From Christensenellaceae bacterium (GTDB lineage Bacteria; Bacillota; Clostridia; Christensenellales; CAG-138): DNA of 64,000 nt. The notes beneath the pieces are model-generated. The model was not told where the DNA came from. It made no database searches and worked only from the letters and a program-made list of their open reading frames with translations. The position numbers and the translations under genes were made by a program. The DNA lies in assembly GCA_022510765.1 (NCBI GenBank), contig JAFLSU010000006.1, positions 21,448 to 85,447 on the forward strand, given 5' to 3'. Shown one piece after another: positions 26,907 through 36,705 of this stretch (within the stretch, counting starts at the first letter, position 1; each line of letters begins with the position of its first letter).

Positions 26907-28343
26907 TTATTTGTTTCCTTGAATCTCACTTTTTCCAATAAGCCTTACAAGATCAATGTTTATCTCAAGCTTCGGATCCTTCATCCAGGTCTTAACAAGT
27001 TCATTCCATGAATCATTATCCTGCTGAGCTTTTACTATCCCGGAAACCGCCTCTCGAACGGCATCAAGCCCGATCTCCCCCGCCTCGATGTCCGACGCGT
27101 GGTAGATGATATGGAAACTCCCATCATCATCCGCAAACACCGTGGAGTACTCGCCTACTTCGAGCATACCAAAAATATCCTTGACCGTGTCGCTCCAGTC
27201 GTCCTTGGAGCTATGAGTAAGAGATATAATCTGTCCTTCGGTACGGAACGCTTCGCAGCCTTCATATTCATCATCACCCGTTACAAAAGCGTTCTCGGTA
27301 TACTTGAGCATAACATCGGCAAAATCAGCTCCGCCCTCGAGTTCAAGGTATGCGGCATCGATCTTCTCCCGAGCCGAAGCGGTGAATTCCTCGTACAGCG
27401 CATCGCATTCCGCTTCAAGCGCACGATACTCATCCAGCAACTCGGCAATGCGTTCGGAATTGGCATCGTTTCCGTTCAGCGCATCGTTAAACATAAGCAA
27501 TGAACACTCATCGTAAAGCTCCGCCAATCGAGCACTTTTTGTCTCGTACTCCTCCCCCAGCTTGCCCGATGGTTTCACAACGATGTCCATGATCCTTGAA
27601 TATCCCTCGGGCGTATAGGTTACGGGATAGACATCATCGCTGATCCCGAAATACATCTCAAAATTCTCGCGATCTGTCTTATACATCTCTGGTGATTCGG
27701 CATAGCACTCCCTGTCACTGTCATACTGTTCGCCGTACCACTCGATTATGTCCTCCTCCGAGACCGAAAAATCGGCGCACACGAGCTCCTTATACCCCTC
27801 GATAATGAAGGACTTCCTTGTCTCCTCGGCATATCGAGCCGAATACTGCTCAAAATTCATCCTCTCGCCTACGAAATACTCGGATAGCGCGGCAACGTAT
27901 TCATCAAAATACTCCTGCACGGATTTGGACGGATCGCTCTCATGTTCGCTCTCTGAAAGCTGCCAGTATTCATCATAGATGGATTTCAGCTCGTCTTCCG
28001 CCTGCTTCTGTGCCTCAGCCTCTTGTTCCTCAGATAACTCATACCCCTCAAGTTCGGCGTTATATAACACCACTATGTCCATCAGAATATAATCAAGTAT
28101 CCAATCCTGATAGCTCGCAAGTTCCTCCTCATTGGAGAGCGGATCGTAACCAAGCTGCGTCATGTACTCGAGGTATGAATCAAAAGCTGCACGATAGAGC
28201 GCGTAAGTGACCTTTTCATTGCCTATTGACGCGACGATCTCGGAGCCGTCAGGCTCTTCAGTATTCTTTTCATTCTTTCCGCAACCGCATAGCATGCCGA
28301 TGACAATCAGTAGCGCAAGCGAAAGCGAAATTAGCTTTATCAT
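26907..28343 (-). CDS. Lipoprotein with SurA/PrsA-like N-terminal region (putative foldase)
   Basis: Lipobox-like IGMLCGCG, then VASIGNEKVTYALYRAAFDSYLEY; PPIase-like C-terminal half. Confidence 0.6.
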   Translation of the reverse strand: MIKLISLSLALLIVIGMLCGCGKNEKNTEEPDGSEIVASIGNEKVTYALYRAAFDSYLEYMTQLGYDPLSNEEELASYQDWILDYILMDIVVLYNAELEGYELSEEQEAEAQKQAEDELKSIYDEYWQLSESEHESDPSKSVQEYFDEYVAALSEYFVGERMNFEQYSARYAEETRKSFIIEGYKELVCADFSVSEEDIIEWYGEQYDSDRECYAESPEMYKTDRENFEMYFGISDDVYPVTYTPEGYSRIMDIVVKPSGKLGEEYETKSARLAELYDECSLLMFNDALNGNDANSERIAELLDEYRALEAECDALYEEFTASAREKIDAAYLELEGGADFADVMLKYTENAFVTGDDEYEGCEAFRTEGQIISLTHSSKDDWSDTVKDIFGMLEVGEYSTVFADDDGSFHIIYHASDIEAGEIGLDAVREAVSGIVKAQQDNDSWNELVKTWMKDPKLEINIDLVRLIGKSEIQGNK

Positions 28344-28603
28344 TCTCTTCACAAAACACGATCTCCATTCTTTTTCTGACAGCGGAACAAGCAATCGACG
28401 GTCTTAAAGTTTAAAGCGGTTTCCCAATCAAACAAACCAGATTGCTCACATGCTGCATATTAATTATAGCATACATGTTCGCCTTTGCATTGCCACATAA
28501 AATATATCTTGCTCTCACTATAGTGTTTGCATTATAATTAGCATGAATATTTAGGTTTGTATGAAGGAACGGTGATCCGTGACTTCGAATAAAGGAGTAT
28601 GAA

Positions 28604-30385
28604 TTGTACCGCAGGATCGTTTCATTAATTGCATTTATCTTTATGATTGCCGCATATGTTTTGCCATGCGGCGTTCTGGCGAATACCCCTAATCAGCGCG
28701 TTGTGACTACGGCCACCGGAGTCCCCGAAAGATCCAATGGTTCCGTAAGCATTTCGGCATCGCCCGAACATCTTTCAGGCCCCGGCAAGATCGTTATCAG
28801 CATCACGATCACGAATACCAATACCCCAACGGATTCCGGTTCCGTCGGAGCGAATTATATGCCCAGCAGTTACGTTTTGCCGACTTCCGAGCCGACCGCT
28901 GAACCGAGTTTCGAACCGACCTCCGAACCGAGCGACATCCCAAGCGAAATTCCGATAGGTTCCGGTGCCTACACGAATGTCCACATAACGAATGACTATG
29001 GCGTGAACTTCCAGACCTACGATGTTCCCGCAGGTGAAACCGTTACCTTCTCCGCAACGATGAACGTTACGAGCGCGCAAATCGGCACTAATCTCACGTT
29101 CCGTATAGATTGGGTCGACTCATATACGCAAACCGCTCACTCTCAAGAGCTTAAAGTAATGATCACCCGCTCCGATACGGCCTACCTCAAACTCGTCCGT
29201 ACCATGGATAAATCCTCAGCGCAGCCCGGCGAAACGGTCGTACTTACCTATGTAATGGTGAACACGGGTTCGCTCACGCTTAATAACATCACCCTCACTG
29301 ATCCTGCCATCGCGGGAAACGGAGCAATGCTCACCCCGTTCTCACTCGCTTCCGGACAGAGCGTGCGCTATGAATACACCTATACGATGGGAAATGAGTC
29401 CGTAGTTTCAAATCCAACCGCTACTTTTACTCCCGCGGGGAGTTCGACCGCGCTTTCCGTCACGGCTTCCAAGCAAACCATTGGTCTTATCAATACTCAG
29501 CTTACCAAGGAAGTTGTAATGGGTACCCCCTCACCCGAGGGAATTCCTTTCACGCTGTATTTAACAAACAACGGAAACCAGCGGCTGTCCTCCCTCACTG
29601 TCAAGGATGAGCTCGGAAGCACCATCGCAAGCGGATTCAGTCTTGCGATAGGCGAGACAAAAATAATCGAATATTTCGCACCAAACCCCGATGCAACGCG
29701 CTATGTCGTGTTCTATATAACCGGCGCGGATGCCTCGAGCAATGCTTTTACCGACAATACATTAAGCTATGCAGTTCATCCGTATGTCGATCCTTCGCTT
29801 TTGGGGCTTGACCTGAAGGTGGAAGTACGTACCCAGCTAAGCAGCGAAAACATCATCGGCCTTACGTTCACCGTCACAAACATCGGCAGTATCGACTACA
29901 CCAACCTGAGCCTTACGGAGCAGCTTATCGAATATGAGCTTTATCATATCGAAGTGCTGCGTCCCTCCGCCGAAGGCATTGTATTCAATGTTGATGTTGA
30001 CGCAGGTTCGGAACGAGAACTTGTGTTCACGCTCACGGCAATCGATGCGTCCGGCAATCCGCACACCCGTGAAGCGCATGTGACAGCGGCATATTTTGAT
30101 CCAAATGGCACGGCGCCCGATAATCCCCCCGCCAAGCCCGACATTTCCGTCGCTGAGGATCCTCAGCTTGGAAGCAAGCTCGACGGTCTGCTCACACGCA
30201 CTGGCGAGACGCTTACGGCATGGTACAATGTGCTCATAGTGATTGCTATCATTGCAGTAATTACAATAATTGCGCTCGGGGTAATCGAGATTCGGCTGAG
30301 GCGAAGCGGAGAGCAACGTCGAAGCGATGACCGACAACGTAGAAACGACGATCGGCAGCGCGGCTCACGAAGTTCGAGTTATTAA
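28604..30385 (+). CDS. Secreted/membrane-anchored protein with repeated Ig-like (DUF11/CARDB-like) domains
   Basis: Signal peptide, embedded PTSEPTAEPSFEPTSEPSDIPSE linker, repeated LTxxNxG...L...G modules, C-terminal TM and basic tail. Confidence 0.65.
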   Translation: MYRRIVSLIAFIFMIAAYVLPCGVLANTPNQRVVTTATGVPERSNGSVSISASPEHLSGPGKIVISITITNTNTPTDSGSVGANYMPSSYVLPTSEPTAEPSFEPTSEPSDIPSEIPIGSGAYTNVHITNDYGVNFQTYDVPAGETVTFSATMNVTSAQIGTNLTFRIDWVDSYTQTAHSQELKVMITRSDTAYLKLVRTMDKSSAQPGETVVLTYVMVNTGSLTLNNITLTDPAIAGNGAMLTPFSLASGQSVRYEYTYTMGNESVVSNPTATFTPAGSSTALSVTASKQTIGLINTQLTKEVVMGTPSPEGIPFTLYLTNNGNQRLSSLTVKDELGSTIASGFSLAIGETKIIEYFAPNPDATRYVVFYITGADASSNAFTDNTLSYAVHPYVDPSLLGLDLKVEVRTQLSSENIIGLTFTVTNIGSIDYTNLSLTEQLIEYELYHIEVLRPSAEGIVFNVDVDAGSERELVFTLTAIDASGNPHTREAHVTAAYFDPNGTAPDNPPAKPDISVAEDPQLGSKLDGLLTRTGETLTAWYNVLIVIAIIAVITIIALGVIEIRLRRSGEQRRSDDRQRRNDDRQRGSRSSSY

Positions 30386-30401
30386 CACAATAGGAGCCAG
30401 C

Positions 30402-31841
30402 ATGGAGAATTGGCAGTTTTTTACTTTGTTTGCAGCGGTGATTCTGTTTGGAATCGCCGTTTTGATAATGCTTCTGAAGCTGAATCGTTCCACTTTCGAT
30501 GAAATAGGCAAAACGGACGAAGCGGAGTTACGCCGTCAGTTTGCCGAACTCAACAATCGAATAACAGAGTTTGAACGAAGAATTTATGATAAGATGAACG
30601 ATGTTTCCGATGCCTCGGATCGTGAGATGGAGCAGTTTCGCGTTGGTATGAACGATTCGCTCTCGGTCAGGATGGATTTTCTCGGAAAACAGCTTTCCGA
30701 AAGGCTATCCGCGCTGAGTGAGAACCTTGCAATCAAGAATGATGCGCTTGAAAAACAGCTTTCGGACGGATTGACCGGGATAAAAACCGGCATGAACGAG
30801 CAGACCCTGCGCACTGAGGAGCGGTTTAAAACCTTTGAAGCAGGGCACATGGATCAACTGCGTCTAATCAACACCACCATGGATTCAAACCTCCGCACGA
30901 TTCGCGAGAGCAACGATAAGCATCTTGATGAGATACGCGGGATCGTGGATGAGAAGCTGCAAAACACTTTAAATGAGCGCATTACCGAAAGCTTCAAGCT
31001 CGTAAACGAAAGGCTTGCCGAGGTCTATAAGGGGCTTGGTGAGATGCAGACGCTTGCGGCAGGCGTGGGCGATCTCAAAAAGGTGCTTTCCAACGTAAAA
31101 ACCCGAGGCACGCTCGGTGAAATTCAACTCGGTGCGATTCTCGATGAAGTCCTTGCCTCGGAACAGTTCGAACGCAATTTCGATGCAGGAAAGCGCAGCG
31201 GCGAACGAGTGGAATTCGCAATCAAGCTGCCCAACAGCGATGACGCGCCCGTGTATCTTCCAATTGACAGCAAATTCCCCGCCGATATGTATCTGCATCT
31301 TACCGACGCATACGATTCTGGCGATGCAGCCGTAATCGATACTGCACGGAAGGAACTGCGCGAAACCCTGCAAAGATGCGCCAAGGATATTCATGACAAG
31401 TATATCAACCCGCCTCGCACGACAGATTTTGCGATACTGTTCCTTCCGACCGAGGGGCTTTATGCTGAGGCCGTGCGCATTGGTTTGGTGGAGATACTCC
31501 AGCGCAGCTTTAAGGTGAACATCGCCGGGCCATCCACTATGGCGGCACTTCTAAACAGCCTACAAATGGGCTTCCGTACACTTGCCATCCAAAAGCGCAG
31601 CAGCGAGGTTTGGGACATTCTGGCTAAAATAAAAAAAGAGTTTACTACCTTCGACGATGTGCTTACGTCCACCCGCAAGGCGCTTGATAAGGCCAATTCC
31701 GATCTGGACAAGCTTATCGGAGTCCGAACCAGGCAGATCCTTCGAACTCTCAAAGGTGTGGAATCCCTCCCTGCGGGAACGTCCACCTCTGGTCTTCCCC
31801 TCTTCGATGCGGTCGACAGCGAGGATATTGCGGATTTGTGA
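30402..31841 (+). CDS. rmuC: DNA recombination protein RmuC
   Basis: N-terminal TM plus coiled coil, KTRGTLGEIQLGAILDEVL, YLPIDSKFPADMYLHL, FLPTEGLYAEAVR, GPSTMAALLNSLQMGFRTLAI. Confidence 0.93.
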   Translation: MENWQFFTLFAAVILFGIAVLIMLLKLNRSTFDEIGKTDEAELRRQFAELNNRITEFERRIYDKMNDVSDASDREMEQFRVGMNDSLSVRMDFLGKQLSERLSALSENLAIKNDALEKQLSDGLTGIKTGMNEQTLRTEERFKTFEAGHMDQLRLINTTMDSNLRTIRESNDKHLDEIRGIVDEKLQNTLNERITESFKLVNERLAEVYKGLGEMQTLAAGVGDLKKVLSNVKTRGTLGEIQLGAILDEVLASEQFERNFDAGKRSGERVEFAIKLPNSDDAPVYLPIDSKFPADMYLHLTDAYDSGDAAVIDTARKELRETLQRCAKDIHDKYINPPRTTDFAILFLPTEGLYAEAVRIGLVEILQRSFKVNIAGPSTMAALLNSLQMGFRTLAIQKRSSEVWDILAKIKKEFTTFDDVLTSTRKALDKANSDLDKLIGVRTRQILRTLKGVESLPAGTSTSGLPLFDAVDSEDIADL

Positions 31842-31896
31842 TCCGCCATGCTTTGGCTTCCCTCCCCCGGCGCAAACTCCCCGCATAAAGCAAAAC

Positions 31897-31944
31897 GCAG
31901 TATGATTTATCAGACGACCGAATCGTGCGGATAAATCATACTGC
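31897..31944. terminator. 15-bp perfect inverted repeat between convergent rmuC and glycosyltransferase genes
   Basis: GCAGTATGATTTATC ... GATAAATCATACTGC. Confidence 0.5.
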
Positions 31945-31965
31945 ATTATTTAATCACTAATCTCT

Positions 31966-33714
31966 CTACCCTTTGTAATTCTGATTAAGCGTTATCGGCG
32001 GATACGGATTCACCGCAAGCATCGGAACGCTTGATGCCGGATCAAAGTTGAAATTATAGTACTTATCTCCCGCGAGAAGGGTTTGCCGGTATGCATCATA
32101 GCAGCGCGTAAGATTGCCTGCGCTCGCCTTCGCGTAATCGGGCAGCGTACCGTTCAGCCTCACAACGGCATATGGCGTAAAGCAATTGTATAGCCCCCTC
32201 CGCATCAATCTTATGCAAAGCTCCGTGTCCCAGCCAACGCCAGTTATCGTCTCATCAAACAAACCGGAGTTAAAAAACGTCTCGCCGCCTATCGCCATGA
32301 ATGCTCCGCTCACTGCCGAAACATTCCGCTGGACCTTAGTGAACGTGCATTTAAGCCAATCCTCCTCATCGTCGGGCGTCCCCGTATACGGACTTCCCGC
32401 CCAGCCGCCGAGACCGATAACGGTACCGACCGAGAGAATGTTGCCACCGGCATCCAGTATTTTACCGCCGACCGCACCTGTATCCTTTCTCAATACGAGT
32501 TCGGTCAGCTGTTCGGGAAACCCCGGAGACAGGATTTCGGAGCTTCCGTTCAGAAACAGCAGCACATCCGAAATCGCCTGTTTGGCGCAATCATTTAATA
32601 TGCGCGGCATGGAACTGCTCGCTTCAACTTCAACGAGCGTAGCTACCTTGTTCCTTTTCAGTGCACGCAGATAGTTTTGCTTGGTTTCGCCCTCCTGCCC
32701 GTTGTCCGCAACAAATATGCGTATGCAATCGCTGTTTGACTGCTGTTCTATGGACTCGATGCAGCGTGCAAGAAGATTGGCATCATCAACATTCGGGATA
32801 ACTATTCCAACGGAGGGCTGCTTCTTCTTCGGATAACGTATGCGGCAGGTGTTTTCGATCTCGCCGGCAAAGCTGTTGCCGACAGGTTTCCTCTCCGAAA
32901 GGATCGTATCGAGCCTCTTTCTCATATCGTGCAGGTTCATGTTTCGATTCGATCCCTCTTCGGGAGTTGAAAGTCCCACCCTCGCGATATGCACCACGCC
33001 CTTTGCCGCTCGCATGCATTTGATCGTATATTCCCAAAGATCATTTTTACCCGTCCCAATATAGCCCCCGACCTTCTCATGTACGCGCTTTGCAACGAAC
33101 AAAGGCTTCCCCGTCATATTATATGAAAGCATGGTATCGGGGCCATAATCAGGCTTAAAGATAGGACTGTGCCGCTCTCCTTCGTCGGTCACGCTGTCCT
33201 CGTCCATATAAAAGACCTCCGCCTGCCTGTTAGCAAGCATCGCCTGCGCTACCGAATACATCGCATCGGGCGCAAGCCTGTCTCCCGGCGAAAGCATCAG
33301 AAAATACGCACCCCGAAGCTGTTCCTGCGCAAGGGCAATCAGCTCCTTATCCGTTCCATCCGAAAGTACGATGCGTATCTTCTCCAAACTGTTGAAGCGT
33401 TCAAGTCCCGTTTTGCTTAGCTCAAATGCGATGCAAAGCTCCCAATTTGTATAGGTCTGCGCAAGCAGCGAAACGAGCGTGGCGTCCATTTTTGAGTCAC
33501 TCTCTCCGACGCACACCATTGCAACCGAAATAAGCGGTGCGGGATTGAGCGGCGTGGTTCTTTCATCCTCGAGCTGCTTTGTACTCGGCCTATTTGCGTT
33601 AAGGTACTCATTATAGTTTTCAAATTCATGCGCCGCTTTTACGGATTTTGGAAACGCTCCGACGAGGTTCGCAGCCACATCCGATGCGGCGGTAACGATA
33701 TTATTCTTGCTCAT
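31966..33714 (-). CDS. Family 2 glycosyltransferase with two GT-A-like domains
   Basis: PLISVAMVCVGESDSKMDATLVSLLAQTYTNWELCIA, YMDEDSV, then PSVGIVIPNVDDANLLARCIESIEQQ...GAVGGKILDAGG. Confidence 0.85.
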   Translation of the reverse strand: MSKNNIVTAASDVAANLVGAFPKSVKAAHEFENYNEYLNANRPSTKQLEDERTTPLNPAPLISVAMVCVGESDSKMDATLVSLLAQTYTNWELCIAFELSKTGLERFNSLEKIRIVLSDGTDKELIALAQEQLRGAYFLMLSPGDRLAPDAMYSVAQAMLANRQAEVFYMDEDSVTDEGERHSPIFKPDYGPDTMLSYNMTGKPLFVAKRVHEKVGGYIGTGKNDLWEYTIKCMRAAKGVVHIARVGLSTPEEGSNRNMNLHDMRKRLDTILSERKPVGNSFAGEIENTCRIRYPKKKQPSVGIVIPNVDDANLLARCIESIEQQSNSDCIRIFVADNGQEGETKQNYLRALKRNKVATLVEVEASSSMPRILNDCAKQAISDVLLFLNGSSEILSPGFPEQLTELVLRKDTGAVGGKILDAGGNILSVGTVIGLGGWAGSPYTGTPDDEEDWLKCTFTKVQRNVSAVSGAFMAIGGETFFNSGLFDETITGVGWDTELCIRLMRRGLYNCFTPYAVVRLNGTLPDYAKASAGNLTRCYDAYRQTLLAGDKYYNFNFDPASSVPMLAVNPYPPITLNQNYKG

Positions 33715-33897
33715 GCGTTTAGCTTTTCCCCGATACAGTTTTTTAATCCCATGTTTCGCACAAATAAAGTAATATAAAGCCAAAATCTCTTGAAACAAGC
33801 GGTAATTTATGTTATGCTACCGAAGGAAGCTCAGAACGCCCCGAAAGCCAGAGTGTTCCGAGCAAACGTAGATTTTATTTTTGAAAGGACATTTATT

Positions 33898-35286
33898 ATG
33901 TGTGAATACAATTATGACATCGTCGTGCTGGGCGGCGGCCCAGGCGGTTATGTTTCTGCCATTAGATGTGCGCAGTTCGGAAAAAAGGTCGCACTCGTTG
34001 AAGCTCGTGAGCTTGGCGGAACCTGTTTGAACAGAGGCTGCATACCCACCAAGGCGCTGCTGCACAGCGCAGAGGTTTACGAGATGGCAAAGAACGCTGC
34101 TGCCTGCGGCGTAACGACGGGTGAAGTCGGGTTCGACTTTGGAAAAGTCGCCGAATACAAGGATGGTGTTGTTACCAAGCTGCGCACAGGAGTGGCAGGT
34201 CTCGAAAAGGCGCATGGCGTCAAGGTCATCAATGGCTTCGGCAAACTAATAGACGCGCATACCCTCGATGTGAACGGCGAAAGCATCACCTTCGATAAGC
34301 TGATCCTTGCGACCGGCAGCTCCCCTGCTCGTCCGCCGATCCCCGGTATCGATGGGCAAAACGTCGTTACCTCGGATGAAATTCTGACCATGAACGAGCT
34401 TCCCGGCAGCTTCGTTATCATCGGCGGTGGCGTAATAGGAATCGAATTCGCAACGCTGTTCTCGACTCTCGAAAGACCCGTTACCGTTATTGAAATGATG
34501 CCGAGCATCCTGCCCGGCGTGGATGCGGATGTGGTTCGCACTCTTAATCGGGTTCTCAAGAAAAAGAAGGTAAACGTCATCAATAACGCGAGGGTTACCG
34601 AGATCGTAGGCGGCGAAACCGTCACAGTAAAATATGAACTGAACGGTGCGCAAAAGACGGCTGAGGGCGCATGCTGTGTCGTGTCGGTCGGCAGGCGCGC
34701 GATGACCGCAGATATAGGACTTGAAAACCTCGGCATCGAGATGAACCGCGCATTTATCAACATAGACGAGCATTGCCGTACGAATATTGAAAACATTTAT
34801 GCGATCGGAGACATAACCGGCAAAATCCAGCTTGCTCATGTTGCGAGCGCACAAGGACTCGTTGCCGCCGCCAATGCCTGCGGCAGGGACGAAGTCATGG
34901 ATTATTCGGTCGTTCCTTCCTGCATCTACACCTCTCCCGAAATCGCTTTTGTAGGTCTCAGCGAGGATAAAGCCAAGGCGCAGGGCATCGAATACAAGGT
35001 GGGTACATTCAACGTTGCCGGCAACGGCAGGGCGATGATAATGGGTGAAGCACTCGGCACCGCAAAGCTCATTGCCGCTCCCGATGGCAAGCTCCTTGGC
35101 GCTCAGCTCATGTGTCCCCGCGCTACGGATATGATAGCGGAGATCGCTGCCGTGCTTCATAAGGGCGGAACGATCGAAGATATTTCCGGCACTATCCATC
35201 CGCACCCCACGGTCAGCGAGGTCGTTATGGAGGCGGCGCATGATTTTGAAGGACTTTGCTGCCATGGACTGCCGAAGAGAAAATGA
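33898..35286 (+). CDS. lpdA: Dihydrolipoyl dehydrogenase
   Basis: YDIVVLGGGPGGYVSAIRCAQFGKKVALVEARELGGTCLNRGCIPTKALLHSAE; C-terminal HPHPTVSE. Confidence 0.93.
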   Translation: MCEYNYDIVVLGGGPGGYVSAIRCAQFGKKVALVEARELGGTCLNRGCIPTKALLHSAEVYEMAKNAAACGVTTGEVGFDFGKVAEYKDGVVTKLRTGVAGLEKAHGVKVINGFGKLIDAHTLDVNGESITFDKLILATGSSPARPPIPGIDGQNVVTSDEILTMNELPGSFVIIGGGVIGIEFATLFSTLERPVTVIEMMPSILPGVDADVVRTLNRVLKKKKVNVINNARVTEIVGGETVTVKYELNGAQKTAEGACCVVSVGRRAMTADIGLENLGIEMNRAFINIDEHCRTNIENIYAIGDITGKIQLAHVASAQGLVAAANACGRDEVMDYSVVPSCIYTSPEIAFVGLSEDKAKAQGIEYKVGTFNVAGNGRAMIMGEALGTAKLIAAPDGKLLGAQLMCPRATDMIAEIAAVLHKGGTIEDISGTIHPHPTVSEVVMEAAHDFEGLCCHGLPKRK

Positions 35287-35365
35287 TCGATTCATGGTCG
35301 TTATCGGTTTGTAGAAAGAATAACAAAAGTTACAAAAACTACCGAGTGATCTAAGGAGAACGAAT

Positions 35366-36583
35366 ATGAATTATAACGAAGCATACGAAAAGCTCAGCTT
35401 CTATGGGCAGACGCATCTTCTTAAATTCTACGATGAGCTGTCTGCGGACGAACGCACCGCCCTGCTTGAACAGATCGAGCAGACCGATTTTTCGGTGGTC
35501 AAAACCGATAGGAATGTGGACGAAAGAGGTCTTATAGAACCCATCACGGTTATGGAGATTTCCGAAATTGAATCGAGGCACGATGAATTTTTTGCTGTCG
35601 GTCTTGATGAAATACGTTCGGGACACGTTGGTGCGGTGCTGCTTGCGGGCGGCATGGGTACGAGGCTCGGTTCCGATGCGCCAAAGGGCATGTTCAATAT
35701 CGGAATTACAAAGGAGGTTTTCATTTTTGAACGCCTTATCCGAAATCTTATGGACGTAACGGATTTAGCGGGGAACTACATCCATCTCTTCATCATGACG
35801 AGCGACAAGAATCATGAAGCAACGACGGAATTCTTTGCCGAAAAAAATTATTTTGGATACGACCCCGATTACATTCATTTCTTCATGCAGGAAATGGCTC
35901 CCGCCGCCGATTATTCGGGAAATGTATACCTTGAAGAAAAATGGAAGCTCTCCACCTCGCCAAACGGCAACGGCGGATGGTATTCCTCGATGGCAAAATG
36001 GGGGATGCTCGACATCGTCAGAACCAATAATATTCTTTGGCTGAACGTATTCGCTGTAGATAATGTGCTTCAGCGCATTGCCGACCCGGTTTTCATCGGC
36101 GCAACGAAGCTCGGAAACTGCGTTGTCGGCTCCAAGGTCATAAAGAAGGCCGCGCCCGATGAGCGCGTCGGCGTCATGTGTCTCGAGGACGGCAGGCCCT
36201 CGATCGTCGAGTACTATGAGTTGACTGACGAAATGCGAAACGCGGTGAACGAAAAAGGCGAGCCCGCGTACAATTTCGGAGTGATCCTCAACTACCTGTT
36301 CCATACCAATGAGCTGGACGCAATCGTAGGGAATTCGCTGCCTCTGCACATAGTTGAGAAGAAGATACCTTGCCTTGATGAGAACGGAGAACATATTAAC
36401 CCGGAAAAACCGAACGGTTTCAAATATGAAACGCTTATTCTCGACATGATTCATATGCTCGACGGCTGCATGGTGTTCGAGGTTGAGCGCAAGCGTGAAT
36501 TTGCTCCGATAAAGAATCGGACGGGCGTGGATTCGGTCGACAGCGCAAGGGAACTGCTTAAAATGAACGGCGTTGAGCTGTAA
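35366..36583 (+). CDS. UDPGP-family (UAP1-like) UTP-sugar-1-phosphate uridylyltransferase
   Basis: LLAGGMGTRLGSDAPKGMFNIGI, STSPNGNGGWYSSM, FKYETLILDM. Confidence 0.88.
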   Translation: MNYNEAYEKLSFYGQTHLLKFYDELSADERTALLEQIEQTDFSVVKTDRNVDERGLIEPITVMEISEIESRHDEFFAVGLDEIRSGHVGAVLLAGGMGTRLGSDAPKGMFNIGITKEVFIFERLIRNLMDVTDLAGNYIHLFIMTSDKNHEATTEFFAEKNYFGYDPDYIHFFMQEMAPAADYSGNVYLEEKWKLSTSPNGNGGWYSSMAKWGMLDIVRTNNILWLNVFAVDNVLQRIADPVFIGATKLGNCVVGSKVIKKAAPDERVGVMCLEDGRPSIVEYYELTDEMRNAVNEKGEPAYNFGVILNYLFHTNELDAIVGNSLPLHIVEKKIPCLDENGEHINPEKPNGFKYETLILDMIHMLDGCMVFEVERKREFAPIKNRTGVDSVDSARELLKMNGVEL

Positions 36584-36660
36584 AGAGATGTAATCAATAA
36601 AATGCAGCCCTGCCGCCCAGTTTGGCGGCAGGATTTATAAACTTAACACGGAATACATAA

Positions 36661-36695
36661 AAACGGGGCAAACAAGCGATGTTCGCCCCGTTTTA
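36661..36695. terminator. Bidirectional terminator between convergent UDPGP and flotillin genes
   Basis: AAAACGGGGC ... GCCCCGTTTT. Confidence 0.8.
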
Positions 36696-36705
36696 TAACA
36701 GTTTG

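Noticed and set aside
34246-35295. 349-aa minus-strand ORF
   Set aside because: Antisense shadow of lpdA.
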